From: Branchiostoma floridae
Taxonomy: Eukaryota > Chordata > Leptocardii > Amphioxiformes > Branchiostomatidae
Direction of reading: 5' to 3'
Assembly: GCF_000003815.2 (NCBI RefSeq)
Contig: NC_049979.1
Span: 12,897,560 to 12,961,559 of the forward strand
Length of the DNA: 64,000 nt
Position 1 is the stretch's first letter. Every line of letters begins with the position of its first letter. The position numbers and the translations under genes are program-made. Under the pieces are notes generated by a model. The model had not been told where the DNA came from, searched no databases, and saw nothing but the letters and a program-made list of their open reading frames with translations. This document shows positions 63,577-64,000 of this stretch, one piece after another.

Positions 63577-64000
63577 TACTTCAATAGTAAGTACGACATG
63601 GACTAGAAAAACACACAGAGAGAACAAGTTTTCATCAATGAGTATGAAAATACATGACATTGTACAATGTACCAGGCATCTTAATTACAGGGCAGATTTA
63701 GGAGCTATCAACATGTATAAAGCAAAACATCTCGTGTCATGGTCATCTCAGCATGATTTTGCACACTTCCATTTTACATAAGGGTGTGGGAGGACATAGG
63801 AAATCTTTGTGGGCACTGGGGAGCTAGAGGGCAAGGCCAAGACCTTGGAATTGTGGAAAAACACAGAACAGCCATTGTCGACAAAATAGAGTCATAGCAA
63901 CTGTTCTATGTGGTGGAAACATTCCTTGGAAGGATGCCAAGGTCCAGTCAACAAACTTTTAACTCAAGTTCAGCTATGAGCAGATCCAAACAGAGTGAGA

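Larger units (their letters stand above)
62826..64000 (-). other. PLEKHH 5' intron, continues beyond window
   Basis: Holds a mariner deletion derivative (62999-63576). No upstream exon could be supported before the window ends; the coiled-coil N-terminus expected of PLEKHH is not seen here. Confidence 0.65.

Overview
This is a metazoan nuclear window: small phase-consistent exons separated by long AT-rich introns, GT-AG splice sites, AATAAA signals, many small DNA transposons and four runs of N. Two genes can be recognised, and the encoded proteins resemble their vertebrate counterparts closely. The gene pair and the style of the non-coding DNA suggest an invertebrate chordate, most likely an amphioxus (Branchiostoma). 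The species is inferred; no marker in the window proves it.

Layout. 1-9135: mostly featureless DNA with a pogo-type MITE (1812-1989), a 1.2 kb inverted-repeat element (3810-4989), and a weakly supported plus-strand gene tail (exons 2353-2402, 5622-5772, 8602-8772, poly(A) signal 9113). 9140-15750: intergenic DNA with three assembly gaps. 15750-18169, minus strand: a two-exon CCCH tandem zinc-finger gene of the ZFP36/TIS11 family, with a one-base frameshift just after the second finger and three UAUUUAU sites in its own 3'UTR. 18170-22985: its upstream region, with a CArG box and three CRE palindromes. 22990 to beyond 62825, minus strand: a PLEKHH gene (PH-PH-MyTH4-FERM). I reconstructed 25 exons plus one probable extra exon. 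The phases join without a break into 1,239 codons before the stop (1,303 with the extra exon); the N-terminal coiled-coil part must lie to the right of the window.

The PLEKHH introns hold most of the mobile DNA. There are two inverted copies of a foldback-like transposon whose ends are arrays of a 16-bp unit (27040-28542 and 32937-35507), hAT elements (40217-40566, 39788-40128, 50556-50865), a PIF/Harbinger-type MITE (26327-26646), a palindromic MITE (31173-31283) and an LTR-retrotransposon 5' fragment with gag (about 55071-56247). An internally deleted mariner lies at 62999-63576.

The two recognised genes do different jobs: ARE-mRNA decay for ZFP36L, and a cortical lipid- and cytoskeleton-binding scaffold for PLEKHH. 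Their adjacency matters because human ZFP36L1 and PLEKHH1 share 14q24 and ZFP36L2 and PLEKHH2 share 2p21. This window looks like the unduplicated ancestral arrangement. The strongest new leads are the foldback family, its inverted placement around a single in-frame PLEKHH exon, the 64-codon exon inside the MyTH4 domain, and the frameshift in the zinc-finger gene.
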